A program made the translations under genes and the position numbers. From UBA7359 sp041689615 (GTDB taxonomy: Bacteria; Pseudomonadota; Gammaproteobacteria; Eutrophobiales; Eutrophobiaceae), in the NCBI GenBank assembly GCA_041689615.1, contig JBDNFW010000043.1:87997-151996 (forward strand): a DNA stretch of 64,000 nt, read 5' to 3'. Every line of letters starts with the position of its first letter. The first letter of the stretch is position 1. The notes below the pieces were generated by a model. It did no database searches. It was not told the origin of the DNA and saw only the letters and a list, made by a program, of their open reading frames with translations. Below, piece by piece: positions 53,796 through 63,249 of this stretch.

Positions 53796-53901
53796 TTAAA
53801 ATGACCCGCAAATAGAAAAGACTTATTCTATTTTATTTAACTCCAATAAGCACCTGAAAACGCAACAGAAAAACCTAAATTAGCTAAAATTTCTGCTAAA
53901 T

Positions 53902-54159
53902 TTATGCAGCCTCAAATCGCGATTCAATAATGCTTGTCAATATTTGCATATCGTCAGTGACTACGGCATTTGATTCAAGAGGATGAACTGAGCCATCAAC
54001 AGGCACACGATTTACTAATTTATCATCATTTAGGCCAGATACTTTTTCTATCTTTCCAATACCGCGTTTCTTATCAAGAAGAATTTTCCATAAATATCCA
54101 CGTGAATCACCGATTGTTTTAACTTCGATTCCGGCTTAATTATCAAAAGAATTGATCAT
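53902..54159 (-). pseudogene. Small ORF with in-frame stop at codon 8
   Basis: The 417-base gap 53796-54211 holds one coding-like frame on the minus strand: ATG at 54159, TAA at codon 8 (54138-54136), then an uninterrupted frame to TAA at 53904-53902, in all 86 codons. The sense part reads GIEVKTIGDSRGYLWKILLD and ends SIIESRFEAA. No start codon follows the internal stop for over 40 codons. I do not recognise a family. A decayed or mis-sequenced small gene; it could also be chance. Confidence 0.3.
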
Positions 54160-54214
54160 TATGATATCTCTACATTACTTAAGGAGTCTGTACACTAATC
54201 GTTAATTAAGCTTG

Positions 54215-54220
54215 TATAAT
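54215..54220 (+). promoter_or_regulatory. -10 box (TATAAT) of the FAH-family gene; predicted leaderless start
   Basis: TATAAT ends 6 bases before the ATG at 54227, the same spacing as at the nitrilase gene, and no ribosome site precedes the ATG. Transcription would start at or next to the ATG. No clear -35. Confidence 0.5.
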
Positions 54221-54226
54221 AAGACT

Positions 54227-55102
54227 ATGAAATTAGCTACATTTATTCACAATGGCATCTATCACGTTGGGATCATAGAAGACTCGAAAATCATTGATCT
54301 AGGTTCTGAATATCATGGTCAACAAGGCATGATTAATTTCCTTACAGACCAAATGACAATTCTCGATAAAATCGATCAAGATCAATTATTAGAAAAAACT
54401 CATTACGAACTAACTGATGTTGAACTAACTGCGCCCATAATCAAACCGTCTAAGTTTTTTGGCGTGGCTCTGAATTACGCTGATCACATTAAAGAAACCG
54501 GACTTGAACAACCGGAATATCCGACTTTATTCAATAAACAAAATAGTTGTGTTATTGGTACAGGTGATTCTATTCATAGACCGAAAGTTTCTGAAAAACT
54601 CGACTACGAAGGTGAACTCGGTGTTGTTATTGGTAAGCGATGTCGCCATGTTACACGTGAAGAAGCCGCAAGTGTTATTGCGGGTTATACCATTGTTAAT
54701 GATGTTAGTGTTCGTGATTGGCAAATGCGATCACATACATGGACTTTAGGTAAATCATTCGACACACATGGTCCTGTCGGACCGTGGATAGTAACGCCTG
54801 ATGAAATCGGTGACCCACATAACCTCAATATCAAAACATGGGTCAATGAAGATTTAAGACAGAATTTTAGTACAAAACATTTAGTGTTTGATTGTTATTA
54901 CCTGGTTGAATACTTATCACAAGTTATGACTCTTGAACCGGGCGATATTATTGCAACGGGAACCAGTAGCGGCGTTGGCGTCAAAATGAAACCGCGTGGT
55001 TATATGAAAGCAGGTGATGAAGTAAGAATAGAAATCGAAAATATTGGCGTATTAAGCAATCCAATCATCGACGAACCTGATTCAACTAAATTTATTCAAT
55101 AG
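54227..55102 (+). CDS. Fumarylacetoacetate hydrolase-family protein
   Basis: About 291 residues. FAH-family metal-binding motif DYEGELGVVIGKR (two of the acidic ligands), VNDVSVRDWQM, SFDTHGPVGPWI and GDIIATGTSSGVG. Members act on acylpyruvates, oxaloacetate or 2-keto-3-deoxy acids; the substrate is not decidable here. The start is ATG 54227 (MKLATFIHNG) and not the upstream TTG at 54212, because the TATAAT box occupies that interval. Confidence 0.9.
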   Translation: MKLATFIHNGIYHVGIIEDSKIIDLGSEYHGQQGMINFLTDQMTILDKIDQDQLLEKTHYELTDVELTAPIIKPSKFFGVALNYADHIKETGLEQPEYPTLFNKQNSCVIGTGDSIHRPKVSEKLDYEGELGVVIGKRCRHVTREEAASVIAGYTIVNDVSVRDWQMRSHTWTLGKSFDTHGPVGPWIVTPDEIGDPHNLNIKTWVNEDLRQNFSTKHLVFDCYYLVEYLSQVMTLEPGDIIATGTSSGVGVKMKPRGYMKAGDEVRIEIENIGVLSNPIIDEPDSTKFIQ

Positions 55103-55118
55103 CGTTTCAAGGATATCT

Positions 55119-55709
55119 CTAGGAGAGAGCAAGATCACCAGCATCTATTTTTTCCAACAAACTTTGCATATAGTCAAATCGATGCAGTGCATCATCCATC
55201 TCTAATAATGCCTGTTTGGCAGACATCTCAAATGGCAGTAATTCAGCCAAACGTTCACTCACCCAATTAGCTTCATCAAATCGCTCTGACTCAGTTAGAA
55301 AATCTAACTCATATCGATTACCTATTTCTTTAAGTAAAGTTGGAAAATTTTGGTAAGCCTCAGGTATAAGCTCCTCGTCTTCATTCAACCAAGCTATCTC
55401 GCCAACAGACAAATTATCCTGTTGGACTTCAAAACTCTCCACTTTAAAACGCCGCTCACCTTTCACTGTAATACCCAGTAAACCGTCATCTGTTTTATCC
55501 CAATCAATAATCTTTACATAGGTTCCCATAGGAAAAAATTTGGCGGCTAGGCCTGCCTCTTCACCTTCCTGTATTAAACAAACACCAAAACCACTATCTG
55601 TACGTAAACATTCACTTACCATATCAATGTATCGTGGCTCAAATAGCCTAAGTTGAAGCTCTCCTTCTGGAAAAATGACGGTATTTAGAGGAAATAACGG
55701 AATCTTCAT
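55119..55709 (-). CDS. LON substrate-binding-domain protein
   Basis: 196 residues corresponding to the N-terminal (PUA-like) domain of Lon protease without ATPase or peptidase: IPLFPLNTVIFPEGELQLRLFEPRY at the start, GFGVCLIQEGEEAG, and KVESFEVQQ. Such stand-alone proteins are common in proteobacteria and their role is unknown. It starts 4 bases after mpl, so it is in the same operon. Confidence 0.9.
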   Translation of the reverse strand: MKIPLFPLNTVIFPEGELQLRLFEPRYIDMVSECLRTDSGFGVCLIQEGEEAGLAAKFFPMGTYVKIIDWDKTDDGLLGITVKGERRFKVESFEVQQDNLSVGEIAWLNEDEELIPEAYQNFPTLLKEIGNRYELDFLTESERFDEANWVSERLAELLPFEMSAKQALLEMDDALHRFDYMQSLLEKIDAGDLALS

Positions 55710-55712
55710 TAA

Positions 55713-57065
55713 TCAGCTTAATGCCTCGATTAGTTTTTTGTGGATACTACCAAATCCACCATTACTCATGATCACAATCTGATCTCCTGTCTGGTGTTGC
55801 TCAGTAATTAAACTCACTATTGATTCTATATCGGTAAAAACACGACAACGTTTACCTAATTCAGCCATGTGTTTAGCCATGTCCCAGTCCACATTATCTG
55901 CCTGAAAAAGAAAAACTTGATCTGCTTTCTTAAAAGAAGCAGCCAAGGTCTTGGCATGAAATCCCATACGCATGGTATTTGAACGCGGTTCCATTACCGC
56001 AATAATACGCGCATTCCCGACGTGCTGACGCAGCGCTTCCAACGTTTTTGATATTGCTGTGGGATGGTGTGCAAAGTCGTCATAGATGCGAGTGCCATTT
56101 GAATCGAAGATGCACTCTAAACGCCGTTTAACTGATTTAAATTCAGACAAAGCAGCACATGCCTTACCGACCGGAATACCAATGTGCTCTGCCGCTATTA
56201 TTGCTGTTAAGGAGTTATTTGCATTATGTTCTCCAATCAATGACCAGCTGACTTCACCTGACTGTTTCCCATCATGTTCAATCATAAAATGACGATAATC
56301 CACGTCAGGAGAAACAATTGACCAGTTAGCGCTCACTCCGCCAAAACTTACTGTCTGCGACCAACAACCCATTTCCAGAACATTTTTTACTTCTGCATCA
56401 TTTTCAGGATAAATGACTCTTCCCTGCTCTGGCAAAATACGCAATAAATGATGAAATTCGCGTCTTATAGCGGCAATATCGTGAAAGATGTCGGCATGAT
56501 CGAACTCAATATTGTTAATAATTAGAGTTTTTGGATGATAATGGACGAATTTTGAACGTTTATCAGAAAAAGCCGTGTCATATTCATCAGCTTCAATAAC
56601 AAAATAATCAGAATCCGTGTAACGTGCTGATATTCCAAAGTTTTCTGCGACACCACCAATTAAAAAACTCGGATTAAGCCCAACATATTCCAGTATCCAG
56701 CTTAAAATCGTCGTTGTTGTCGTTTTGCCATGTGTGCCAGATACGGCTAACACATGTTTATTATATAAAACGCCCTTATATAGCCACTCTGGGCCAGATG
56801 TATATGGAATCTGCTCGTTCAGAACATATTCAAGTGCAGGATTACCACGTGAAATAGTATTGCCAACAATCACCAAGTCAGGAACAGGATCAAGATGCTC
56901 AGGTTTATAACCCTGCATCAAGGCTATGCCCTGCTGCTCAAGTTGATCGCTCATAGGTGGGTAAACATTTTGATCTGAGCCGGTGACTTCATGACCCAGA
57001 GTTCGTGCAATCTGAGCAATACCGCCCATGAATGTGCCGCAAATTCCAAGAATGTGAAGATGCAT
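55713..57065 (-). CDS. mpl: UDP-N-acetylmuramate:tripeptide ligase (murein recycling)
   Basis: Ligates recovered L-Ala-gamma-D-Glu-meso-DAP to UDP-MurNAc in peptidoglycan recycling. 450 residues. N-terminal HILGICGTFMGGIA (UDP-binding, Mpl type rather than MurC), ATP loop SGTHGKTTTTT (109-119), FDHADIF and YDDFAHHPTAI near the C-terminus. Its start overlaps the upstream gene's stop (TAATG). Confidence 0.96.
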   Translation of the reverse strand: MHLHILGICGTFMGGIAQIARTLGHEVTGSDQNVYPPMSDQLEQQGIALMQGYKPEHLDPVPDLVIVGNTISRGNPALEYVLNEQIPYTSGPEWLYKGVLYNKHVLAVSGTHGKTTTTTILSWILEYVGLNPSFLIGGVAENFGISARYTDSDYFVIEADEYDTAFSDKRSKFVHYHPKTLIINNIEFDHADIFHDIAAIRREFHHLLRILPEQGRVIYPENDAEVKNVLEMGCWSQTVSFGGVSANWSIVSPDVDYRHFMIEHDGKQSGEVSWSLIGEHNANNSLTAIIAAEHIGIPVGKACAALSEFKSVKRRLECIFDSNGTRIYDDFAHHPTAISKTLEALRQHVGNARIIAVMEPRSNTMRMGFHAKTLAASFKKADQVFLFQADNVDWDMAKHMAELGKRCRVFTDIESIVSLITEQHQTGDQIVIMSNGGFGSIHKKLIEALS

Positions 57066-57607
57066 TAATTCGTCTCCATAGGCATGATTGCCGACGTAAA
57101 GCTAAAGATAATCCAGATATAAGTGATCGCTAAGAACATGGCTATGGCAAAATTAATTTCAAGCGCATGTCGTAAGATATGCGCCATGATGGCAATATTC
57201 CAGCACGCTAGCGCTGCTAGCAACAACAAACCAATACTTTGACCAGTACTTGATTCAAGAGTGTTAAGTTCGCCCACGCCAACCAGAATATAAATTGGAA
57301 ATGCGAAAATACTAACGATAATACCAGTCCCTACCAAGGCAGTGACCGTCTGTGTCCAACGTGGTGCTTTCCCGCGCGCTTGTAATAACGCCAAAGAAAA
57401 AATCATGATAAGTGAAATTTCTACGATACCAGCGAGAATGGCTTTATCAATAGGTTGAGATAAACTTGCGAGCAAGACAGATAGACAACAATAAACAACA
57501 ACACAAAGCGTTAACAGGTTTTTTGATTCAGGAATATCCTGCGGTCGTTTGACCAGACGGCACATATCAAAGAATGCCATAAAAAGTACTTTGCTTGCGG
57601 AGAACAT
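57065..57607 (-). CDS. Multi-spanning membrane protein of unknown function
   Basis: 180 residues with about five hydrophobic segments (roughly 28-48, 56-76, 88-108, 120-140 and 152-172). No family recognised; it has the look of a small integral membrane protein. Its stop codon overlaps the mpl ATG by one base, so the two are translated together; a link to cell-wall recycling would be inference from position only. Confidence 0.65.
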   Translation of the reverse strand: MFSASKVLFMAFFDMCRLVKRPQDIPESKNLLTLCVVVYCCLSVLLASLSQPIDKAILAGIVEISLIMIFSLALLQARGKAPRWTQTVTALVGTGIIVSIFAFPIYILVGVGELNTLESSTGQSIGLLLLAALACWNIAIMAHILRHALEINFAIAMFLAITYIWIIFSFTSAIMPMETN

Positions 57608-57657
57608 TAGTTTAAAAATCCTTAATAAATAACTCAGGCGTTAATAATAGTTTTAAC

Positions 57658-58803
57658 TTATACACGACTACGAAAAAATTCATAATCGTATTGCTTTAAC
57701 AATTTAAAATTTCTATCTCTATCTAACAAATAAGCCGCTGGTAAATTTATACCGTTAAACATATTCGCTTTCACTTGCATGTAAGCGCCAATGTTTTCGA
57801 ATACAACTCGACTTCCAATTTCAAGTGGTACATCAAAAAAATAATCGCCAAACAAATCACCACTTAAACAACTACAACCTGCCAAACGATATTCATAGTC
57901 ACTCGCATCACATGTATTCATCACTTTTGGTTGATATTGATATTCAAACACTTCAGGCAAATGATTAATCGCTGTATCTAATACAGCTACTTGTTTACCT
58001 TCGCTGTCAAAAAGATCAATTACATTCGCAATCAAATAGCCTGCTTGTCCGGTTATTGCTTTTCCCGGTTCAAAATAAACATCAACAGCATAGTTGTCTT
58101 GTAACCATTTAATCGTCTCCATTAACGGTGTCATATCTGATTTTGAATTTAAAAAATATCCCCCACCGAGATTTAACCATTTTAGTTTTAGTTCATTAGA
58201 AGAAATACCCGACATCACTTTATCCAAACTTTGTTTCATCTCATCAAAATTGAGTGACTCACAATTATTATGAATATGTAGACCTTCAATATATTGCCAA
58301 TCAATATTTATTTTTTTATCTATGATGTCTTTTATTGAAACACCTAACTTTGAATAAGCACGACAAGGATCGTATCTTTCATCTTTAACAAAGGACAATT
58401 CGGGGTTAATGCGAAGGCCACAACTCGCCACGCTATTGATTTTTTCTGAATAACTATTTGCTTGCGTATAGGAATTCAAGGTAACAAAATCTGTCACTTC
58501 AAGAATCTTATCCCATTCATCTTCTCGATATCCGGGTGTTGTTATATGTATAGTTTGAGAATCATCAAGAATTTCTTGAGCGAGTTGTACTTCAAATAAT
58601 GAACTACAGGAGAAACCATCAACATAAGGTTTAATTATTTCCAGTAAACCAGATACATTTGCCGATTTAATCGAATAAAGAGGAAAACACCCGGTTTTTT
58701 CTTTTAAGTCTACCAGTAACTCAAGCACACTAATAATTTCATCCTGATCATAGATATAAGCTGGTGACATTAAATCAGTGTTATTGAAAATTGAATCTTT
58801 CAT
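57658..58803 (-). CDS. nspC: Carboxynorspermidine/carboxyspermidine decarboxylase
   Basis: PLP enzyme of the alanine-racemase-fold decarboxylases, last step of the carboxyspermidine route to (nor)spermidine. 381 residues. The PLP lysine is K46 in LYSIKSAN; GLHIHNNCES, LNLGGGYFL, FEPGKAITGQAGYL and the catalytic cysteine in AGCSCLSGDLFGDY are all family motifs. The carboxyspermidine dehydrogenase that usually accompanies it is not in the window. The start ATG (58803) lies within 53 bases of the divergent gene. Confidence 0.93.
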   Translation of the reverse strand: MKDSIFNNTDLMSPAYIYDQDEIISVLELLVDLKEKTGCFPLYSIKSANVSGLLEIIKPYVDGFSCSSLFEVQLAQEILDDSQTIHITTPGYREDEWDKILEVTDFVTLNSYTQANSYSEKINSVASCGLRINPELSFVKDERYDPCRAYSKLGVSIKDIIDKKINIDWQYIEGLHIHNNCESLNFDEMKQSLDKVMSGISSNELKLKWLNLGGGYFLNSKSDMTPLMETIKWLQDNYAVDVYFEPGKAITGQAGYLIANVIDLFDSEGKQVAVLDTAINHLPEVFEYQYQPKVMNTCDASDYEYRLAGCSCLSGDLFGDYFFDVPLEIGSRVVFENIGAYMQVKANMFNGINLPAAYLLDRDRNFKLLKQYDYEFFRSRV

Positions 58804-58855
58804 GTTATTGTTGTTCTTATTATTGATATTGAAAATAATTAAAAGAGAGTCCTTG

Positions 58856-59230
58856 ATGAATTACAAAAAATATTTCTATCTTTTTCCCTTGCTTTGCTTT
58901 TTAAGTTTGAATGCTAATGCCGAAGAATACAAAACTTCTGGCAAAATGACTCAAGAAGAATATCAAAAAGTGAGTGATGCATCAGTCGAACATTTTGATT
59001 GCATGAATGAATTTGCCATGTATCAACTTGAACATCAATCTGATCCCAGAGTCATTACCGATCATGCCATGAAAGAATGCGCACCAGTACTTGAAGATCT
59101 TTATAACACTTTACTAAAAGGTAATTATGCACCTGAAGCAATGTCACGTTTTGTCAGCAGCATCAGCAACAAATCGGCCAATAAAATATTATCCCAACTG
59201 ATGATGTATATGGCAGGGAAAAATCAGTAG
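58856..59230 (+). CDS. Small exported protein of unknown function
   Basis: 124 residues. Signal peptide MNYKKYFYLFPLLCFLSLNANA; mature protein contains two cysteines (HFDCMNEFA and MKECAPVLED) that may form a disulfide. I do not recognise the family. The ATG at 58856 has AGAGAG about 7 bases upstream and is preferred to an ATG at 58778 that would prepend 26 residues and overlap nspC. Confidence 0.7.
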   Translation: MNYKKYFYLFPLLCFLSLNANAEEYKTSGKMTQEEYQKVSDASVEHFDCMNEFAMYQLEHQSDPRVITDHAMKECAPVLEDLYNTLLKGNYAPEAMSRFVSSISNKSANKILSQLMMYMAGKNQ

Positions 59231-59237
59231 CTATTTA

Positions 59238-59732
59238 TCAGCTTCGAATATTGCCAAAACCCGGTAAAATAAAAGGCGCAAATTGTTTCAACGCTTCTTG
59301 ATAAACATTACGCTTAAAAGAAACCACTTCTTCAACTGGGTACCAAAAATCGACCCATTTCCAAACATCAAATTCAGGCTTCGGAGAATGAGAAAGGTCG
59401 ACACAGCTTTCATCAACGACCAATTTTAGCAAATACCAAATCTGCTTCTGCCCGATACATAAAGGCTGGGTGTTATGGCGAATAAAACGCTTTGGTAGCC
59501 AATAACGCAACCAATCATCGGTCGAACCAATAATTTCAACATGCTCGGCATCCAGGCCGGTTTCCTCCTTCAGCTCACGGTACATTGCTGACTCGGAAGA
59601 TTCGTCTTTTTTTATGCCGCCCTGCGGAAACTGCCACGCGTCCACACCCAAACGACGACACCAGAAAACCTGTCCATCGTCATTAGTCAGTATGATTCCA
59701 ACGTTAGCTCTGAAACCTTCTGAATCAATCAT
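59238..59732 (-). CDS. rppH: RNA pyrophosphohydrolase
   Basis: Nudix enzyme removing pyrophosphate from the 5' end of mRNA, triggering RNase E decay. 164 residues. Opening IDSEGFRANVGIILTNDDG and AWQFPQGG are RppH signatures; the Nudix box runs from G38 (GGIKKDESSESAMYRELKEE). Confidence 0.96.
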   Translation of the reverse strand: MIDSEGFRANVGIILTNDDGQVFWCRRLGVDAWQFPQGGIKKDESSESAMYRELKEETGLDAEHVEIIGSTDDWLRYWLPKRFIRHNTQPLCIGQKQIWYLLKLVVDESCVDLSHSPKPEFDVWKWVDFWYPVEEVVSFKRNVYQEALKQFAPFILPGFGNIRS

Positions 59733-59861
59733 GCCGTAATTCCAAATAAAAATTCATAGTTTAATTCTCCAATAATAGAACAAAACAAGCAATTCATTTG
59801 CCTTATTTGAAATAGCTTCTAAACTAGCGGCCTAAACAATAACTACTTAATTTTCAATGAC

Positions 59862-60515
59862 ATGAAACTCGCTATATTTGATCTTGATAATACTTTAATC
59901 GCCGGGGACAGTGACTGTCTGTGGGGAGAATTCCTTAGCGAACAAGGCTATGTCGATTCTAAGGCTTATCAAGCCGGTCACGAAAAGTTTTATCAAGAAT
60001 ATTTCGAAGGAACCATGAGTATCCATGAGTTTCTGGAATTCCAGCTAAAAGTACTGGCCGATAATGATCGACAAAAACTGGAAGAATGGCGAAAGAATTA
60101 TATCGAAAAAAAAATCAAACCGATCATGTTACCCAAAGCAATAAAACTGATTGAAGAACATCGTCAACAAGGCCATGAATTATTAATTATCACCGCAACC
60201 AATCGCTTCATCACCGAACCGATCGCAAAAGAATTTAAGATAGAAAACTTAATCGCCTGCGAACCAGAAATGCTTGATGGTCAGTATACTGGCAAAGTTA
60301 CTGGCACACCTTCATACGCTGAAGGAAAAGTGACTCGATTAAATGAATGGTTAGAAAATGACGAACAAACATTCGATGAAACATGGTTCTACAGCGACTC
60401 ACATAACGACATCCCACTTTTAAAAGAAGTGGATCACGCGATAGCTGTTGATGGAGATGACACGTTAATAACAGAAGCAAAAAAACAAAACTGGCCTGTC
60501 ATTAGTTTGAGATAA
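59862..60515 (+). CDS. HAD-superfamily phosphatase (HAD-IB, SerB-like)
   Basis: 217 residues. Catalytic aspartates D7 and D9 in IFDLDNTLI; motif II LLIITATN, motif III lysine region PSYAEGKV and motif IV YSDSHNDIPLLKEVDHAIAV are all present. The HAD-IB group includes phosphoserine phosphatase and the N-terminal half of several acyltransferases; histidinol- or phosphoserine-phosphatase activity is possible, substrate unassigned. Confidence 0.9.
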   Translation: MKLAIFDLDNTLIAGDSDCLWGEFLSEQGYVDSKAYQAGHEKFYQEYFEGTMSIHEFLEFQLKVLADNDRQKLEEWRKNYIEKKIKPIMLPKAIKLIEEHRQQGHELLIITATNRFITEPIAKEFKIENLIACEPEMLDGQYTGKVTGTPSYAEGKVTRLNEWLENDEQTFDETWFYSDSHNDIPLLKEVDHAIAVDGDDTLITEAKKQNWPVISLR

Positions 60516-60853
60516 TAGTTTTATACGGCTATCGTCCGGTTGAAATGTTAACCCAAAGCAACGGGAGCGATTGATTTGATTTAGCGTCCATTAACAAGCG
60601 TAAGCTGACATAAAAATAACATCGCCATAGCCGCTTATTTTTTGCCTCTTTAATGTAAAAACGATAATCTATTGAAATATATTAATAATAAACGCAATAT
60701 TTATATCCTATGAAAAAGAAAATAAAGTCCGATAACTACGGCCATGGCCGTAAAATAAACTGTTATACGTCAGTAGAGATATAGATGAGTCCAACAGTAT
60801 TATAGGGAGCGCGGGTACAGATTCTTTATTTATCAGGCATCTCCTCTCCTGAA
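60516..60853. other. Gene-free interval between the HAD gene and the mdh terminator
   Basis: I see no supported gene. It holds a perfect 16-base palindrome, TACGGCCATGGCCGTA (60737-60752), of unknown purpose, in AT-rich surroundings. Confidence 0.5.
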
Positions 60854-60886
60854 CAAAAAAAACCCTTAACTATTTCTAGATAAGGG
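60854..60886 (-). terminator. Rho-independent terminator of mdh
   Basis: On the minus strand CCCTTA pairs with TAAGGG around TCTAGAAATAGT, followed by eight T. It lies about 28 bases after the mdh stop codon. Confidence 0.88.
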
Positions 60887-60913
60887 CTTTGTACTTAATA
60901 AAACTTTTTAAAC

Positions 60914-61891
60914 TTAAAGAATCTTAGCTACTGCATCTCTTTCTTCTTCCAATTCTTTCTGAGTAGCATCCATTTTTGATTGACTAAACTCATCAATCTC
61001 CAAACCTTGTACGATAGAATAATCACCGTTCTTACAAGTCACTGGAAATGAATACATCAAACCTTCTGGAATACCGTAACTACCATCACTTGGTACACCC
61101 ATGCTGACCCAATTATCATCAGGCGTACCTAATGCCCAGTCACGCATATGATCAATTGCACCATTTGCCGCAGAGGCTGCACTTGATGCACCGCGTGCCT
61201 CAATAATCTCGGCACCACGTTTTGCTACGCGAGGAATGTATTGATCTTTATACCAATCTAAATCAACTAAATCTTTAGCGGCCTTACCGGCAACTGTTGT
61301 ATTAGAAATATCAGGATATTGAGTCGTAGAATGATTACCCCAGATTGTCATTTTTTTAATTTCACTGACAGGCGACTTTGTCTTAGATGCTAATTGCGCT
61401 AATGCACGATTATGATCCAAACGCGTCATTGCCGTGAAGTTTCTAGAATTTAAATCTGGCGCACTTAACATGGTAGTATGTGCATTGGTATTTGCAGGAT
61501 TACCCACAACCAGTACTTTCACATCACGACTGGCACTTTCGTTTAATGCCGTACCCTGCACTTTAAAGATACTACCATTCGCTTCCAGCAAGTCACTGCG
61601 TTCCATACCCGGGCCACGCGGTTTTGCACCAACTAATAAGGCATAATCTACATCTTTAAATGCAGTATTGGCATCATCCGCAAGCACAAAGCCCGCCGAT
61701 AAAGGAAAAGCGCAGTCTTCTATTTCCATTACTACGCCTTCGAGTGCTTTCATTGCCGGTGTTACTTCAAGTAACTGCAAAATAACAGGTTGATCCGGCC
61801 CCAACATCTGACCGGAAGCAATGCGAAACAATAAAGAATAACCAATCTGGCCAGCGGCACCAGTAACAGCAACTCTAACAGGTGATTTCAT
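60914..61891 (-). CDS. mdh: Malate dehydrogenase
   Basis: NAD-dependent oxidation of malate to oxaloacetate in the TCA cycle. 325 residues, the cytosolic/plant-type MDH found in Legionella and beta- and gammaproteobacteria. NAD site VAVTGAAGQIGYSL, substrate arginines in GAKPRGPGMERSDL, LDHNRA and catalytic His in IWGNHSTTQYPD. Next to gltA and sucA, a TCA cluster. Ribosome site AGGAGA precedes the ATG. Confidence 0.97.
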   Translation of the reverse strand: MKSPVRVAVTGAAGQIGYSLLFRIASGQMLGPDQPVILQLLEVTPAMKALEGVVMEIEDCAFPLSAGFVLADDANTAFKDVDYALLVGAKPRGPGMERSDLLEANGSIFKVQGTALNESASRDVKVLVVGNPANTNAHTTMLSAPDLNSRNFTAMTRLDHNRALAQLASKTKSPVSEIKKMTIWGNHSTTQYPDISNTTVAGKAAKDLVDLDWYKDQYIPRVAKRGAEIIEARGASSAASAANGAIDHMRDWALGTPDDNWVSMGVPSDGSYGIPEGLMYSFPVTCKNGDYSIVQGLEIDEFSQSKMDATQKELEEERDAVAKIL

Positions 61892-61947
61892 CTTTTCGTT
61901 TCTCCTTTATACCAAATTTATTTTATTGTTGTTTTACCGGCAATTAT

Positions 61948-63249
61948 TTAGCCACGTTTATTCATTGGCACATAGTCACGTGTTTTTGAACCAACATAGA
62001 GTTGTCTAGGACGACCGATTCTAAATTCAGGATCTTCCATCATCTCTAACCATTGTGCTATCCAACCCGCTGAACGCGCCAATGCAAACATAACAGTATA
62101 CATTGAAGTAGGTATGCGTAGTGCTTTAAGAATAATGCCAGAATAGAAATCAACATTAGGATAAAGTTTGCGTTCGATGAAATAATCATCTTTTAATGCA
62201 ATTTGTTCCAGTTCCATTGCGATTTCAAACATTTCTTTATCCACAACTTCGTCACCCAGCTCTTCAAGTAAATCATGACAAACCTGACGAATGATCGTCG
62301 CACGTGGATCGTGATTCTTATAAACGCGATGACCAAAGCCCATCAATCTAAATGGATCTGATTTATCCTTAGCTTTTTCAATAAATTTTGGAATATTTTC
62401 TGGCTTTTCAATTTCTGCCAACATTTTCAATACCGCTTCGTTAGCGCCACCATGCGCTGGACCCCAAAGCGTTACAATACCTGCAGCAATACAGGCAAAT
62501 GGGTTCGCTTCTGCACTACCCGCTAATCGAACAGTTGAAGTTGAGGCATTTTGTTCGTGATCAGCATGTAAAATCAGCATCATGTTTAATGCTTTTACTG
62601 CAATCTCAGGTGGATTGTAGTCACGCATAGGTACAGAAAACATCATGTTCAAAAAGTTTTCGACATAACCTAAATCGTCACGTGAATATACAAACGGATG
62701 ACCTACAGAATGTTTGTAGCAATGAGCAGCCAATATTGGCATTTTTGCAATAACTCGTATTGCAGTTAGCTCTCGGTCAACAGGATCATTGATATCCATT
62801 GCTTCATGATAGTAAGAAGATAGCGCGCCAGTTACACCAATCAACATCGACATTGGATGTGCGTCATAAAGATAACCTGTATAAAAACGTTCCAGGTGCT
62901 CATGAACCATATTGCGTTTGTTCAGATTGTCACGAAAACCTTCAAATTGTGTTGCAGTAGGGAGTTCTCCGTACAACAACAAGTAACAGACTTCTAAATA
63001 GGAGCTTTTTTGTGCTAATTGATCAATAGGATAACCACGATGCAGAAGGACACCCTTCTCCCCATCCAGATAGGTAATAGAACTTCTGCATGCGGCAGTC
63101 GTCATAAAACCTGGGTCATAGGTAAACATACCTAACTCTTTATAGAGCGACTTCATCTCAATTACAGGAGCACCATACACCCCATCTAAGATTGGACATT
63201 CGATCGATTTTCCCGTGCGATTATCGGTCATTGTGACTGTATCAGCCAT
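61948..63249 (-). CDS. gltA: Citrate synthase
   Basis: Condenses oxaloacetate and acetyl-CoA. 433 residues, the hexameric type II enzyme of gram-negatives. Motifs: histidine in LILHADHEQNAS, GPAHGGANEAVLKML, and GFGHRVYKNHDPRA with the catalytic His and Arg. The N-terminal domain (LDGVYGAPVIEMKSLYK) is the extra domain of type II enzymes. It is divergent from sucA with 307 bases between. A GGGAGAAA ribosome site precedes the ATG. Confidence 0.97.
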   Translation of the reverse strand: MADTVTMTDNRTGKSIECPILDGVYGAPVIEMKSLYKELGMFTYDPGFMTTAACRSSITYLDGEKGVLLHRGYPIDQLAQKSSYLEVCYLLLYGELPTATQFEGFRDNLNKRNMVHEHLERFYTGYLYDAHPMSMLIGVTGALSSYYHEAMDINDPVDRELTAIRVIAKMPILAAHCYKHSVGHPFVYSRDDLGYVENFLNMMFSVPMRDYNPPEIAVKALNMMLILHADHEQNASTSTVRLAGSAEANPFACIAAGIVTLWGPAHGGANEAVLKMLAEIEKPENIPKFIEKAKDKSDPFRLMGFGHRVYKNHDPRATIIRQVCHDLLEELGDEVVDKEMFEIAMELEQIALKDDYFIERKLYPNVDFYSGIILKALRIPTSMYTVMFALARSAGWIAQWLEMMEDPEFRIGRPRQLYVGSKTRDYVPMNKRG

